From Desulfobacteraceae bacterium (GTDB lineage: Bacteria > Desulfobacterota > Desulfobacteria > Desulfobacterales > Desulfosarcinaceae): DNA of 40,446 bases. The stretch lies in the NCBI GenBank assembly GCA_003599575.1, contig QZKV01000055.1:1-40446 (forward strand), written 5' to 3'. The position numbers were made by a program, and so were the translations under genes. Positions 16,468-26,100 of the stretch are shown here, in pieces. The notes under the pieces are model-generated. The model made no database searches and was not told the origin of the DNA. It worked only from the letters and a program-made list of their open reading frames with translations. Positions within the stretch are counted from its first letter, which is position 1; the number at the start of each line of letters is the position of its first letter.

Positions 16468-17869
16468 ATCTGGAGCTATGAAAGAAGAAGAACTTAAAAT
16501 TCCCGACCAGAGTGTGTTGATCATCGATGATGAAGAGAACATGCGCCATATGCTCGCCAGCATGCTCAAAAGGGATGGCTACGTGGTGCAGACCGCCGCC
16601 GACGGCCAAGAAGGCCTGGAAAAACTGAAAGCCGGTCCATTTGATTTCGTGCTCTGCGACATCAAAATGCCCAGAATGGACGGCATGGACTTTTTGCGCG
16701 CGGCCAGAGCCGCGGCCGCGGATTCGACCATTATCATGATGTCGGCTTACGGCACCATCGATCTGGCGGTGGAAGCCATGAAGCTGGGGGCCTACGATTT
16801 CATCTCCAAGCCCTTTAAAAGCGATGAAGTGCGCATGGCCATCAAAAAAGCCGCCGAAAGGGACCGGCTCAAGCGCGAAAATCTGCTGCTTAAGGAACAG
16901 ATCCGCCGATTCGAAGAGCGTCACCGCTTCGGCAATCTTGTGGCCAAAAGCGCCGCCATGCAGAAACTCTTTGCTTTGGCGGCCAAGGTGGCCCAATACA
17001 ACACGACCGTGCTGATCGTGGGTGAGAGCGGCACCGGCAAGGAGTTGGTCGCCCAGGCCATCCACCGCTCGGGCCCGCGCCAGGGCATGCCCATGGTGCC
17101 GGTCAATTGCGGCAGCATACCGGAGAGTTTGCTGGAAAGCGAACTGTTCGGCCACGTCAAAGGCGCCTTTACCGGCGCCGAACGCACCAAGAAAGGATTG
17201 TTTGAAGAAGCCGACGGCGGCACCATTTTTCTGGATGAAATCGGCGAAATGCCCATCGCCCTGCAGGTCAAGCTGCTGCGGGTACTACAGGAAAACGAAA
17301 TCCGGCCTGTGGGGCAATCGAGCAGCAGTAAAGTGGATGTACGCGTTATCGCCGCCACCTCGCGCAACTTGGCCCAGATGGTCGCCGAGGGTAGCTTCCG
17401 CGAAGATCTTTTTTACCGGCTCAACGTGCTCACCATTGATTTGCCTCCGCTGCGCGAGCGCGGAGAAGACATTCCCTTGCTGTGCCAGCACTTTATCGCC
17501 CAGTTCAACGCCACCCTGCAGCGCAAGGTGAAAGGCATCGCGCCGGCCGCTATGGCGCAGCTGCTGCAGCATCGCTGGCCGGGCAATGTGCGTGAGCTGG
17601 AGAATGTGATCGAGCGCGCCATGGTGCTGGCGGATGATGACTGGATCAAGCCGGAAAGCTTCAGCCTGGGCGCCGGCAATCCCCAGAAGCCGGGCGATGC
17701 CATTTTTGACGGCTTTTCCATTAAAACCGCCCAGAAGATCATGGAAAAGGAGATGATCGTCAAGGCACTCAAATTCACCCACGGCAACCGCACCCAAGCC
17801 GCCCGGCTGCTTGAGATCAGCCATCCTTCGCTGCTGAGCAAGATGAAAGCCTACGTGATCGATTTGTGA
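16460..17869 (+). CDS. NtrC-family sigma-54-dependent response regulator
   Basis: The protein has 469 residues (start ATG 16460, or ATG 16478). The receiver domain (about 18-130) has DD at 23-24, the phosphoacceptor Asp67 in CDIKMP and Lys117. The AAA+ domain carries Walker A GESGTGKE (188-195) and GAFTGA (235-240), the loop that contacts sigma-54, plus Walker B GGTIFLDEIGEM (about 253-264). The C-terminal Fis-type helix-turn-helix is at about 435-465 (HGNRTQAARLLEISHPSLLSKMK). The intact GAFTGA indicates it activates RpoN promoters. Overlap with the kinase gene shows they form a cognate pair. Its target genes are not evident in this window. Confidence 0.96.
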   Translation: MRESGAMKEEELKIPDQSVLIIDDEENMRHMLASMLKRDGYVVQTAADGQEGLEKLKAGPFDFVLCDIKMPRMDGMDFLRAARAAAADSTIIMMSAYGTIDLAVEAMKLGAYDFISKPFKSDEVRMAIKKAAERDRLKRENLLLKEQIRRFEERHRFGNLVAKSAAMQKLFALAAKVAQYNTTVLIVGESGTGKELVAQAIHRSGPRQGMPMVPVNCGSIPESLLESELFGHVKGAFTGAERTKKGLFEEADGGTIFLDEIGEMPIALQVKLLRVLQENEIRPVGQSSSSKVDVRVIAATSRNLAQMVAEGSFREDLFYRLNVLTIDLPPLRERGEDIPLLCQHFIAQFNATLQRKVKGIAPAAMAQLLQHRWPGNVRELENVIERAMVLADDDWIKPESFSLGAGNPQKPGDAIFDGFSIKTAQKIMEKEMIVKALKFTHGNRTQAARLLEISHPSLLSKMKAYVIDL

Positions 17870-17938
17870 TTCATGAAAAATGCCGTGCAGGAGCCACACC
17901 CATTTGGTCATGAACCAATATCTACAGGGAGACAGAAG

Positions 17939-18682
17939 ATGACAACCGTAAAAGTGGAACCCCAGGGGGACGTAGCGGTCTTGAGGCTGGACAACGGCGC
18001 AACCAATGCCATCAGCCCGCTCATGCTCGATGAACTGGCATCGGCCATCGATGTCATCGGACGCGCACATGGCGCCATGGTTCTGGCCGGAAACAAGAAA
18101 TTATTTTCCATGGGTTTCGATTTACCCGCGATCCTTTCCCTGAGCAGGGCGGGGATGTCCGAATTTTTCTACAAATTCAATCGAGTGGCATGCCAACTGG
18201 TGACGCTGCCCCTGCCCACCGTGTGCGCCATGGCCGGCCATGCCGTGGCCGGCGGCAATATCCTGGCGTTGACGTGCGATTACCGTTTCGCCGCAACCGG
18301 GAAGAAAATCGGGCTCAATGAAGTCCAACTGGGAGTTCCCGTGCCTTACCTGGCTGATCTGCTGCTGAGACAAATAGTCGGCCCTCGTGCGGCCAACGCA
18401 ATGCTCTATGAGGGATTCTTCATGAACTCAGACGATGCCCACCAGCATGGTCTTATCGATGAGGTGTGTTCCCAGGAAACCATCGAGGAGCGTGCGATCC
18501 AGAAGGCCTCCGCATTGAGCGCGCTGCCCGCCTCGGCGTTCGCCGCAATCAAGGCCAACCGCGTCGAGGCCATTTTGCTGCAATACGAAAAGTACGCTCG
18601 GCAAAAAAATGAAATTTTTCTCGACTGTTGGTTCAGCGATCGGGCTCAAGGCCTGCTGAAAGAGGCTTCGCGGAAATTCTGA
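17939..18682 (+). CDS. Enoyl-CoA hydratase/isomerase (crotonase) family protein
   Basis: The protein has 247 residues from ATG 17939, selected because AGGGAG lies seven bases before it; the frame stays open upstream to 17873 without a signal. The first oxyanion-hole strand is NKKLFSMGFDL, and the second is GHAVAGGNIL with the conserved Gly-Gly. LNEVQLGVPVP carries a Glu at the position used by hydratases and isomerases. The protein is on the short side for a hydratase and the C-terminus lacks the usual extended trimerisation helices, so a Delta3-Delta2-enoyl-CoA isomerase-like role is at least as likely as hydration. The substrate is unknown. Confidence 0.86.
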   Translation: MTTVKVEPQGDVAVLRLDNGATNAISPLMLDELASAIDVIGRAHGAMVLAGNKKLFSMGFDLPAILSLSRAGMSEFFYKFNRVACQLVTLPLPTVCAMAGHAVAGGNILALTCDYRFAATGKKIGLNEVQLGVPVPYLADLLLRQIVGPRAANAMLYEGFFMNSDDAHQHGLIDEVCSQETIEERAIQKASALSALPASAFAAIKANRVEAILLQYEKYARQKNEIFLDCWFSDRAQGLLKEASRKF

Positions 18683-18769
18683 AAAGCAGTGCGTGCCAAA
18701 AACCGGAGGTCTTTGCGGTTTTGGAGCAATTTAACCCCAGGTCGGGTGATTTTCGCGTCGGGAGGAATC

Positions 18770-19264
18770 ATGCTGGTTAAAATGTTTCGGTTTATCGCCA
18801 TCATGTTGACCGCGTTGAGCATGGGGGTGGCGCTCTGCCACCTTCTGGAGATGCCGGCCAAGATGACTTTTGATGCAGCCCTGTGGTTGACGCTTCTGCA
18901 AACGCTCTACCCGCCCGCCTTCGGACCCATCGGCGGTTATATGGAGGTCGGCGCGGTGGTCACGACCGTTTTGCTCACGTTTATGGTCCGCCGGCGCCGC
19001 CCGGCATTCCATTGGACCTTTATGGCGGCATTCTGCATGGTGGCCGCTCATGCGGCCTTTTGGATCTTGATCGCTCCGGTGAATGCCGCAATGTTGCCGC
19101 TGACGCCCGAAACCGTGCCGGCGGACTGGATGCGGCTGCGCGACCAATGGGAATACACGCACGCCGCCCGCGCAGTTGTTCAAATCGTTGCACTTGGCGC
19201 ACTGGTGTTATCCATAATTGTTGAAACACCGACCAGAGCTTCCAGGGGACCCCTGCGGGCATGA
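18770..19264 (+). CDS. DUF1772 family membrane protein
   Basis: The protein has 164 residues from ATG 18770, which is preceded by a GGAGGA ribosome binding site; the upstream in-frame region is not supported. Four hydrophobic segments are seen (about 4-25, 60-77, 84-106, 140-160). The last two flank the pattern AAFWILIAPVN...W...R..WEYTHAARA, which matches the DUF1772 (anthrone-oxygenase-like) family, where the Arg and His lie near the membrane surface. No catalytic activity is known for most bacterial members. It follows the crotonase gene in the same direction. Confidence 0.75.
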   Translation: MLVKMFRFIAIMLTALSMGVALCHLLEMPAKMTFDAALWLTLLQTLYPPAFGPIGGYMEVGAVVTTVLLTFMVRRRRPAFHWTFMAAFCMVAAHAAFWILIAPVNAAMLPLTPETVPADWMRLRDQWEYTHAARAVVQIVALGALVLSIIVETPTRASRGPLRA

Positions 19265-19335
19265 GGAGAACAGCGGATCCAAAAGGCTCAATCGGCAGCC
19301 CAATTGGATTGACCGAGAGCGCCCCATCTTGAAAC

Positions 19336-20562
19336 TCATTCTTCCCCCAGTACGGATGGGTCGAATATATCCGGAAAATAGGAGCGCAACACTTTGGTCG
19401 GAAAGCCGATGCTCAAGGGCGCGCGGTGCGATTCCGAGCGCACCAGTTCTTCCTGAATCATCTGGCTTACGATGCGTCGGGCGTGCCGATCGCTTTGTCC
19501 GTCCATGCCCAGGACGGACTTGGCTTCGCCCCGTGGGATCTGGCCTTGCACAAACAAGGCTTTCAGAAGCCTGGCGGACCGTGGATCTAAAGGTTGGACA
19601 GCGCCGCGTGCTTTATCCCTGTCCTTGATGTACCCTTCAATCCTGGCGTCAATTCGATTGAGTCCGAGCAATTTATCCATGAATTGAACTTGATCCAGGC
19701 ATACTTCCAAGAAATAGAGACAGTAATCCGCAAAAAATTCTTGATCGAAAAGGCTCTGATCCTCGGCAGGGGAGTCCGCGGATTGTAAATTGGTCATATA
19801 CCATTGTTTGTTCCTTGAAAATCCCCTGGACAAGGACCACAGGTTGCCCCGATTGATCCCAATATGCGCCATATACAAACCGGAAAAAAGACGTCCCACC
19901 CGACCGTTGCCGTCGCGGAATGGGTGCAGCCACATCAGGCGATGATGACTGGCGGCTACAGCGATCAAGCGTTCGTCTCCGTGGAAGTTGGCTGGATGAT
20001 ACAAGCGGCTGAACTCATCGAATTTCTCCGGCAATAATCGCGCGTGCGGTCCATGCGGCGTTCTGCCGCCATCCAAAGAAATGTGGCTGTCGCGCAGGCA
20101 GCCGGGTGTGACGGAATGTCGTGTAAACCCGCCCCGGCCTTGCGGGAACTGGTGCTGATCGGGGAGTTGCTCATAAAAGGCCTTATGGATCTTGCTTACA
20201 AAATCGAATCCGCAAATATTATCGGGTGGATTTTTAAGGATTTCATCCATCAGTGCCCGTTCCGTTCGGACATGGGCGGCACACAATTCCTGAACGTAAC
20301 GCTTGTCCTCATCCAGGGAATAGTCCTTGTGCATGGCCGCTTCGATGTCCAGGATGGAGGTCTTGTGTCCTTCGATCAGATTGGAATGATAGCTGTTGAG
20401 AAATCTCAGCCGGTCGCCGAGGGCTTGGGCTGTTTCCTTGGCAATGCGTCCCTCCAGAGTGGCAGAAGCCATGATGACTTCCTGGGCTAAATCTTTTATC
20501 TCGCCCAGGCGTTTTGAAGGCAAGGCTGGATGCAGGGGTAATTCAGGCAATTGTGTGCGCAT
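19336..20562 (-). CDS. Fic domain AMPylation protein with N-terminal inhibitory motif and C-terminal winged helix
   Basis: The protein has 408 residues. The catalytic Fic motif HPFRDGNGRVGR is complete at 213-224, so adenylyl transfer (or a related NMP transfer) to a protein hydroxyl is expected. An inhibitory-helix motif (S/T)xxxE(G/N) is present before the Fic core as SNLIEG (60-65), where Glu64 would block ATP binding; this is class II autoinhibition. The last 80 residues (about 325-395) look like a winged-helix domain (GEAKSVLGMDGQSDRHARRIVSQM). The architecture matches the common Fic-wHTH proteins. No antitoxin gene is needed or seen. The target is unknown. Confidence 0.93.
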   Translation of the reverse strand: MRTQLPELPLHPALPSKRLGEIKDLAQEVIMASATLEGRIAKETAQALGDRLRFLNSYHSNLIEGHKTSILDIEAAMHKDYSLDEDKRYVQELCAAHVRTERALMDEILKNPPDNICGFDFVSKIHKAFYEQLPDQHQFPQGRGGFTRHSVTPGCLRDSHISLDGGRTPHGPHARLLPEKFDEFSRLYHPANFHGDERLIAVAASHHRLMWLHPFRDGNGRVGRLFSGLYMAHIGINRGNLWSLSRGFSRNKQWYMTNLQSADSPAEDQSLFDQEFFADYCLYFLEVCLDQVQFMDKLLGLNRIDARIEGYIKDRDKARGAVQPLDPRSARLLKALFVQGQIPRGEAKSVLGMDGQSDRHARRIVSQMIQEELVRSESHRAPLSIGFPTKVLRSYFPDIFDPSVLGEE

Positions 20563-20900
20563 GCGTTTGCCGATACCCGGTTCAGTTAAGGGTGGCCGGT
20601 TCTCAAAATTCCGGATGCATAAATGTCCGCTTCGATGTCCGGTTTAATGAACTATTATTTAAAAGAAAAACATCCTAAAAGCAATAATTAATGTCCGTTT
20701 ATCCAGGAGGCTTTTCAAGTTACAGGTGATGAACCTTGGCGCCGCTGGAAGCACGTTGCGGAGAAACCAAAAGGAGGTGTGATCGTTCATTTCGATGCTG
20801 GCGGACGACAGCGCCCTTGGAAGCATCGAACTCTCCGAACCTCAACCTTGTTCAAAGCACCGGTCTACAAAACCCATGGCAGTCTGATTGGGTAAATGAC
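20563..20900. other. Intergenic region upstream of the Fic gene, with repeated ATGTCCG motifs
   Basis: This 338-base gap between the lipoprotein gene end and the Fic gene start holds an A/T-rich stretch (20641-20690), likely the fic promoter. ATGTCCG occurs three times in the same orientation, at 20623-20629, 20635-20641 and 20691-20697. The first two are 12 bases apart, about one helical turn, as expected of a regulator binding one face of the DNA. No supported gene lies here. Confidence 0.4.
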
Positions 20901-21518
20901 CTACACCAGCTTGGCCTGCTGGAAGAGTTTGACAATATCCAGGCGGTTGATGATTTCGGAGAAGATATCGCTCAAGGTGTCGTCGGCGCCCTCGCGGCCG
21001 ACGATGCGGACTCTTTCGGCTTCGCCGGTGACCGTCTCGCGGGCGACGAGCTGGTGATCCAGAAAGAGATTGGCCTCATAGCCGGCTTTGGCGATCCATT
21101 TGCGGTCTTGCAAGTCGATCTGGATGGTCTTGATCACGATCTGAAACACCGGTGCGCTGCCGCTTTCCGACGGGGCGATCTTGGCCCCCATTTGTTCCAT
21201 GCGTTTTTTGAAGGCTTCCAGGAAAATGCCCTGCAAATCCCTTCCTCCAAGCGGAATCCTTTCCTTGGCGCTGACCAGGGTCAGGTTGTAAAGGTTGTTG
21301 AAGCCTTTGACCTGCCGTGCCGCCGCCGGGGTGAAAATTTCGGGATTGTCGCGTGAATCCTTGATTTGCAGATAGACGGTTTGCCCGCTGATCCGGTCCG
21401 AGGGGGCCGGCACGTGATAATCGACGATCAGGTGATTTCGCGTCGCGCAAGCGCTTAGAATCAAAAACACGCTTAACAATGTCAATCCAGTGACCCGCCG
21501 AATCCGTCCGCTGCGCAT
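20901..21518 (-). CDS. Outer-membrane lipoprotein (YajG-like)
   Basis: The protein has 205 residues. The start has an excellent ribosome binding site (AGGAGGG). A basic n-region and hydrophobic core lead to the lipobox LSAC with the lipidated Cys24. Ala and Thr follow the Cys, so the Lol system should send it to the outer membrane. The rest is a soluble alpha/beta domain (YLQIKDSRDNPEIF, then FKKRMEQMGAKI) similar in pattern to YajG and to auxiliary lipoproteins of envelope transport systems. The exact function is not known. It is isolated from other envelope genes except for the RND operon that diverges from it. Confidence 0.8.
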   Translation of the reverse strand: MRSGRIRRVTGLTLLSVFLILSACATRNHLIVDYHVPAPSDRISGQTVYLQIKDSRDNPEIFTPAAARQVKGFNNLYNLTLVSAKERIPLGGRDLQGIFLEAFKKRMEQMGAKIAPSESGSAPVFQIVIKTIQIDLQDRKWIAKAGYEANLFLDHQLVARETVTGEAERVRIVGREGADDTLSDIFSEIINRLDIVKLFQQAKLV

Positions 21519-21969
21519 GCCGGACCCTCCTGAATGCTATAGGTTGCCACCAATTTCCATGCCGGCCAAGGCGAGCCGTTGCCGGGCTGAAGGTTCGGAT
21601 CGTATGGCCGGATGAAACCGCCGCCGGGACTTGCTGCTTCCCTATCGGATTCCTCCGGCCGCTGTCAAGGCGCCATTTCCAGTGTTCTCCAGGTCAAGGC
21701 TACCTGAGCGTTTTCACGCAAATTGCCGCGGCGCTTTGCGTGATTGACTTTAAAAGCCAAATCCCTAATATTGGTGACTTCAAAATGGAAGATGGGCCGC
21801 ATTTGGCTCGCAAGCGGAGATAAGTCCCAATCGGGTTTTTTCTTCTTTTTCAGCGCCTGCGGCGAATGATGATTTTTGAAACCATGAGCCGTGTCCATCT
21901 GGTGCATTGGGAACATGCGGCTCCGAAGACCCATTGGCCGGGGGTGATAACCGCGGAAACTGGATTACG
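21519..21969. other. Intergenic region between lipoprotein and RND efflux operon
   Basis: About 450 bases separate the divergent lipoprotein gene and efflux operon. A minus-strand open frame of 89 codons (21665-21934) is Lys-rich, has no ribosome binding site and matches no pattern I know, so I do not call it a gene. The efflux operon's promoter and any operator for a local regulator should be here, but no convincing element could be picked by eye. Confidence 0.35.
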
Positions 21970-23091
21970 ATGAAAAAGCGCATCCTCATAGCGGTCCTTG
22001 GATTGGTTGTGGTGATCGGTTTGCTTGGCGGCAGCAAAGTATTGCAGATTCGCAGGATGATGGCCCAGGGCGCCCAATTCACGCCACCGCCCGAAACGGT
22101 CACGGTGGCCGAGGTGGCGGCGGATCAATGGGAAACGCTTCTGACGGCCGTGGGATCGTTGGAAGCGGTGCAAGGGATAACGGTCACGGCCGAGTTGTCC
22201 GGCAAGGTGGTTCAGGTGGCCTTCGAACCGGGGACCAAGGTAAACGCCGGCGACCTGCTGGTGCAACAGGATACCTCTACGGAAGAGGCTCAGCTCAGGT
22301 CAGCCGACGCTTCGGCGGCGCTTGCCAAGGTCAATTTCGAACGCATCCAAAAGCTGCTGCCCGACCGGGTGGTCAGCCAATCCGATTATGACAGGGCCGA
22401 TGCCGAATTGAAGCAGGCCCTGGCCCAGCGGGACAATATCCGCGCCATGATCGAAAAAAAGACCATCCGGGCCCCCTTTGCAGGCCGCCTGGGCATCCGC
22501 AGGGTCAACCTGGGGCAGATTCTCAACAACGGCGATCCGATTGTTTCGTTGCAGGCCCTGGACCCGATCTTCGTCAATTTTTCACTACCGCAGCAGCAAC
22601 TGGCTGAAATAAGGGAGGGGTTGAGCGTCCGGATCACCAACGACGTCCTGGCTGCTCCGGGCATCGAGGGTAAAATCACCGCCATCAATCCGGAGGTCGA
22701 CAGCGCCACGCGCAATGTCCGTCTGCAAGCAACGGTCAGCAACTCCACCGAACGTCTGCGTCCCGGCATGTTCGTCAATGTCGCGGTCGTACTGCCCGGG
22801 AAAGAAGTAGTTTTGGCTGTTCCGGCGACCTCCATTCTTTACGCGCCTTACAGCAATTCAGTATTCGTGGTGGAGGAGGGTAAGCAAGATCAGCCCGGCA
22901 AGACCGTGCGCCAGCAGTTTGTGGAACTGGGAGAACGCAGGGGTGATTTCGTCGCCGTCCGATCGGGGGTTCACGAAGGAGAAATGGTGGTCAGCACCGG
23001 TGTGTTCAAGCTGCGCAACGGCCAATCGGTGGTGGTGGACAATCGCCTGTCCCCCGCCTTCAAGCTGGCGCCGGAACCTCAAGAGAGCTGA
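21970..23091 (+). CDS. RND efflux system periplasmic adaptor (membrane fusion protein)
   Basis: The protein has 373 residues from ATG 21970 (MKKRILIAVLGL), which begins a signal anchor at about 3-22; an upstream in-frame TTG is unlikely. The lipoyl-like barrel is split: GSLEAVQGITVTAELSGKVVQV at about 55-76 and KTIRAPFAGRLGIRRVNLGQ at about 165-184, with an alpha-helical hairpin between (about 95-160). The beta-barrel and membrane-proximal domains follow (NVAVVLPGKEVVLAVPATSILY). In the tripartite pump it bridges the inner-membrane transporter to an outer-membrane channel. The transporter gene starts 50 bases downstream. No TolC-type gene is in the window. Confidence 0.93.
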   Translation: MKKRILIAVLGLVVVIGLLGGSKVLQIRRMMAQGAQFTPPPETVTVAEVAADQWETLLTAVGSLEAVQGITVTAELSGKVVQVAFEPGTKVNAGDLLVQQDTSTEEAQLRSADASAALAKVNFERIQKLLPDRVVSQSDYDRADAELKQALAQRDNIRAMIEKKTIRAPFAGRLGIRRVNLGQILNNGDPIVSLQALDPIFVNFSLPQQQLAEIREGLSVRITNDVLAAPGIEGKITAINPEVDSATRNVRLQATVSNSTERLRPGMFVNVAVVLPGKEVVLAVPATSILYAPYSNSVFVVEEGKQDQPGKTVRQQFVELGERRGDFVAVRSGVHEGEMVVSTGVFKLRNGQSVVVDNRLSPAFKLAPEPQES

Positions 23092-23140
23092 CGCGGGAGG
23101 TGCGGCGCCTGCCGATGCGGACTGCTTTTCGGGCTGAACA

Positions 23141-26100
23141 ATGAAGATAACCGACCTTTTTATCCGACGCCCCGTGCTTGCCCTGGTGATCAATCTGGTG
23201 ATCATCATCGCGGGCATTCAAGCCATTCGTTCCTTGAATGTGCGCCAATACCCGGTCAGTGAAAACGCCTCCGTCACGGTCACCACGGCCTACATCGGCG
23301 CCAGCGCCGAGTTGGTGCGCGGGTTCATCACCACGCCCCTTGAGCGTGCCATTGCCGCCGCGGACGGCATCGATTACATCCAATCCAAAAGCGAGCAGGG
23401 TCTTTCGACCATCACGGCGCGCCTGAAACTCAACTATGACGCCGTCCAGGCCATGTCCGAAATCAGCTCCAAGGTCGATCAGGTGCGCAACGACCTGCCG
23501 CCTGAAGCCGAGGTTCCGATCCTCAATGTGGTCGCGGCCGACAGCGAATTTGCGTCTGCGTACCTGAGCTTCACCTCGGACGTGCTGCAGGAGAACCAGA
23601 TCACCGATTACCTCGTCCGCATCGTCCAGCCGCGCCTTTCGGCCATTGCGGGCGTGCAGCGCGCCGAAATCCTGGGCGGGCGCACTTTTGCCATGCGCAT
23701 CTGGCTCGATCCGGAGCGCATGGCGGCCTACAACATCAGCCCGGTCCAGGTGCGCGAGGCCCTGGCCGCCAACAACTTCCTGTCCGCCGTGGGGCGCACC
23801 AAGGGATCGTTGATCCAGGTCAACCTGACCGCCAACACCGATTTGCGCTCCGTGGCGGAGTTCAAGCGCCTGGTGGTGCGCCATCAGGACGGCGCCATCG
23901 TGCGCCTGGAGGATATCGGCCGGGTGGTGCTGGGCGCCGAAGATTATGATTCGGCGGTTCAATTTTCCGGCCAGACTGCGGTCTTCATGGGCATCTTTCC
24001 CCTGCCCAATGCCAATTCCCTGGACGTGATCAACCGCGTGCGCGTTGAAATGGAAGCCATTCAGGAGGGCTTGCCCAGCGGTATGACCGCGCGGGTGGCC
24101 TACGATGCCACCGACTACATCCGCAACGCCATCCGTGAGGTGGTCAAGACCCTCAGTGAGACGCTGCTCATTGTCGTGGTGATCGTCTTTCTTTTCCTAG
24201 GGTCGCTTCGCTCGACCTTCATTCCGGTGGTGGCCATTCCCCTGTCGCTGATCGGCGCGGTGTTTCTGATGCAGGCGTTCGGCTTCACCATCAATCTGCT
24301 GACCTTGCTGGCCATCGTGCTTTCAGTGGGGCTGGTGGTGGATGATGCCATCGTGGTGGTCGAAAATGCCGAACGTCACTTGAGGGAAGGCCAATCTCCC
24401 ATGCAGGCGGCCTTGCTCGGCGCGCGCGAACTGGTCGGCCCCATCATCGCCATGACCGTCACCCTGGCGGCCGTGTACGCGCCTATCGGGTTGCAGGGCG
24501 GCCTGACCGGATCGCTTTTCCGGGAATTTGCCTTTACACTGGCCGGCGCGGTGACCATTTCGGGCGTGGTGGCCCTGACCCTGTCGCCCATGATGGCCTC
24601 GCGCATGCTCAAACAAGGGCAGGCCGAACGGGGTCTGGCTGGCAAAATCGCCCGTGATTTCGTCAAAATCAGATCCTTCTACGGCCGTCTGCTCAACCTG
24701 ACACTGGATTCGCGCCCGGCCGTGTACATGATCTGGATCGTGTTGAGCGTGCTGACGGTGCCCATGTTCATCATGTCGGCCAAAGAGCTGGCGCCCACCG
24801 AAGACCAAGGGGTGATTTTCGGCGTCGTGGATGCCTCTGCCGACGCTACGTTGGACCAGACGCGCAGGTTTACCGAGGCGGTCAACCAGGCCTTTCTCAG
24901 CGTGCCGGAAACCGAGTTCACGTTCCAGATCACCTTTCCTACATCGGGATTCTCCGGCATGGTGGTGCGGCCCTGGGAGGAGCGCGAGCGCCCTATTCAC
25001 CATATCCTGCCCGAAGTGCAGCAAAAACTGGGCGCCATTCCGGGCATCCGCATTTTTCCCATTCTGCCGCCGGCCCTCCCGGGCGGCGGACAGTTTCCGG
25101 TGGAGTTCGTGCTGGCCTCCACGGCCGAGCCCGAGCAAATCCTGGAGCTGGCCCAGCAAATCCAGCGTAAAGCCATGCAGAGCGGCATGTTCGCCTTTCC
25201 GCCCATCATAGATGTCAAAATCGACCAGCCCCAGTCGGAAGTGGTCATCGACCGCGACAAGGCGGCCGATTTGGGCCTGAACATGCAGCAGATCGGCTCG
25301 GACATCGCCTCCATGATGGGCGGCAATTTCGTCAACCGCTTCAATATCGCCGGCCGCAGTTATAAGGTGATCCCCCAGATTCAGCGCGTGGACCGCCTCA
25401 ATCCGGCTCAGCTCAAGAATATTTACGTGACAGGCCCCAACGGGCAATTGGTGCCCCTGAGCACCATCGCCACGGTTCAGAACAGCGTGGTGCCCCGTTC
25501 CCTGAACCGTTTTCAGCAGCTCAACGCCGTCACCATCAGCGGGGTATCCTTGCGTCCGCTCAATGAGGCCCTGAGCTATCTGGAAGATGAAGCGGCCAAG
25601 ATTCTGCCCAAGGGGTATGTGATCGAGTATACCGGGGAATCGCGCCAGTTGCGCACCGAGGGCAACAAGTTCCTGCCGGCCTTCGGCCTGGCCGTGGTCT
25701 TGATTTTTCTGGTGCTGGCGGCCCAGTTCAACAGCTTTCGGGATCCCTTCGTCATCCTGGCCGGATCGGTGCCGCTGGCCATTTTCGGCGCCCTGATCTT
25801 CACCTTTCTCAAGATCCCCGATCCCAATACCCCTTTCTGGACCGAGGGCTGGACCACCACCATGAACATTTACTCCCAGGTCGGCCTGGTGACCCTGGTA
25901 GGACTGGTTTCCAAAAATGGCATCCTCGTGGTGGAATTTGCCAATCAGCTCCAACGCAGGGGGTTTTCCAAGCGCGAGGCCGTGTTTGAAGCGGCCCTGA
26001 CGCGTCTGCGACCCATTTTGATGACCACAGGGGCCACCATCGCGGGGCATTTCCCTTTGGTGCTGGTCAGCGGCGCCGGCGCGGCGGCCAGAAACTCCAT

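Noticed and set aside
14863..16569. 568-codon minus-strand open frame opposite the histidine kinase gene
   Set aside because: It is antisense to a kinase with every catalytic motif intact. No family features.
21665..21934. 89-codon minus-strand open frame before the RND operon
   Set aside because: It has a weak start context and a low-complexity Lys run, and it does not resemble any family.
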